Source: Branchipolynoe longqiensis
Taxonomy: Eukaryota; Annelida; Polychaeta; Phyllodocida; Polynoidae
Length of the DNA stretch: 64,000 bases
Assembly: GCA_030323885.1 (NCBI GenBank)
Contig: JASIRB010002767.1
Location: 1 to 64,000, forward strand
Reading direction: 5' to 3'
Below, one piece after another: positions 63,361 through 64,000 of this stretch (position 1 is the stretch's first letter; the number at the start of each line of letters is the position of its first letter). The position numbers were made by a program, and so were the translations under genes. Below the pieces are notes generated by a model that saw only the letters and a program-made list of their open reading frames with translations, had not been told where the DNA came from and ran no database searches.

Positions 63361-63847
63361 TTGTTGGTCCTTATATGGGCATATCCGGTTAACCGGATTT
63401 GGGTATTGTTATTTGTTTTGTTTTTTTACTCCTTTTGCTGAATCTTACTATTCTAATAAATATATAACATACACCGTCCTGATATGACCTTAGATGTTGC
63501 CCGGACGGAAAACACCAACAAGCAAGCAAATACAATATACAAAATGAACTAAGAAAATAAAATGTGTTTTTTATATTTCAATTGTGGTATCATATATATT
63601 CATTGTGGTATCATATACTGATATAATCGTTCCTTTGTTTATTGGGGTTTTGCAGCCTGTTACTAATACTATCAGGGCGTAACCGGGTATTTCAGGAAAG
63701 GTACCTAGTTTGCGCCCAACAAATATGGGCGGGGGGGGGGTGTAAGGAGACAATTATCTGGTCCGAATGAACATGGGAGAGCGTCCGTCAGGGACAGAGG
63801 AGGCCGTGGTGGCGCCACCTGTCAGAGGATCGAACAATATGTGGTGT
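63361..63847. other. Spacer with a SINE-A tail and a CTCF-like core
   Basis: A SINE-A tail lies at 63478-63530 (TGATATGACCTTAGATGTTG). TTGTGGTATCATATA occurs twice at 63582-63620. GCGCCACCT is at 63812-63820 within GGTGGCGCCACC. Confidence 0.5.
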
Positions 63848-64000
63848 TCTCTGTGGCAGAGTGGTTAGAGTGTCTGACATTTTGTGTATGTCAGACTAGT
63901 AATCTGATTATTGGTGGTTCGATTCCCCATGCCATCACCTCTGCCAATTTGGATTTCCACCGCTGTGTATAACTTACAGTGTCATCAAAGGTCGGTTGCT
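63848..64000 (+). mobile_element. SINE-D, 5' part, runs off the window
   Basis: Head TGTGGCAGAGTGGTTAGAGT (A box), B box GGTGGTTCGATTCCCC, body TTGGATTTCCACCGCTGTGT. The long spacing between the boxes suits a Leu/Ser-type tRNA ancestor. Confidence 0.82.

Overview
The window looks like repeat-dense, intron-less intergenic DNA from an animal, most likely a marine mollusc. This rests on the repeat content, not on any host gene. The main support is a tRNA-derived SINE (here SINE-E, for example at 35311 and 44397) whose body I recognise as common in molluscan genomes. I found no convincing host protein-coding gene, rRNA, functional tRNA, CRISPR array or bacterial-type operon. Almost all long open frames are translations of simple repeats (CA, CCCCAA, GGGGA, GTGT). 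The only protein-like sequence that I can assign comes from 5'-truncated non-LTR retrotransposons.

Retroposons. At least five tRNA-headed SINE families occur in many copies on both strands. SINE-A has about 28 copies or fragments. SINE-B has a SINE-A head with a different tail. SINE-C has a head carrying TGGTGTAATGGTTAGC and often forms head-to-tail dimers. SINE-D has a Leu/Ser-like head. SINE-E is the molluscan type. A chimera joins a SINE-C head to a SINE-A tail. Their LINE companions are an RTE-like family ending in GAT repeats (28060, 33434, 36317, 41597), an I/Nimb-like 3' end (23308) and a CR1/Jockey-like 3' end (46591, with 3' UTR copies at 12700 and 39568). Several insertions have visible target-site duplications, so the order of nesting can be read directly.

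DNA transposon remnants. F is an approximately 330-350 bp MITE family with TTAA duplications and at least five complete copies. A second TTAA family (20107, 29797) carries hexamer arrays inside its termini. A looser group has termini of the type GCCC.GTCACA (3225, 13580, 19209, 34117, 40260, with relatives at 30392, 56441 and 15908), and three of these are filled with 10-11 bp tandem repeats resembling their own terminal sequence. There are also a Harbinger-like element with a 350-bp palindromic core (59750, relative at 36900), Tigger/pogo-like MITEs (26117, 48740) and a 417-bp TIR element (60840).

Tandem repeats. From left to right: purine-rich DNA (150-985), a telomere-like CCCCAA tract (1135-2690), CA tracts within a roughly 1.2-kb tandem duplication (5297-7655), an 87-bp x4 array (8078), a CACCCA tract (8625-10345), polypurine (14545-15730), an 84-bp x5 array (20520), polypyrimidine (21175-21775), an approximately 62-bp array (25455), a 35-bp x21 array built from the SINE-C A-box region (37951-38685), G-rich DNA (52640-53505), a GTGTAT tract (53690-54680) and C-rich DNA (61257-62070).

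Possible regulatory content. The 9-mer GCGCCACCT, the reverse complement of the Drosophila-type CTCF core AGGTGGCGC, occurs seven times on the + strand. A dispersed repeat of about 100 bp near 55245, 56195 and 57625 carries vertebrate-type CTCF-like cores. These are motif observations only.
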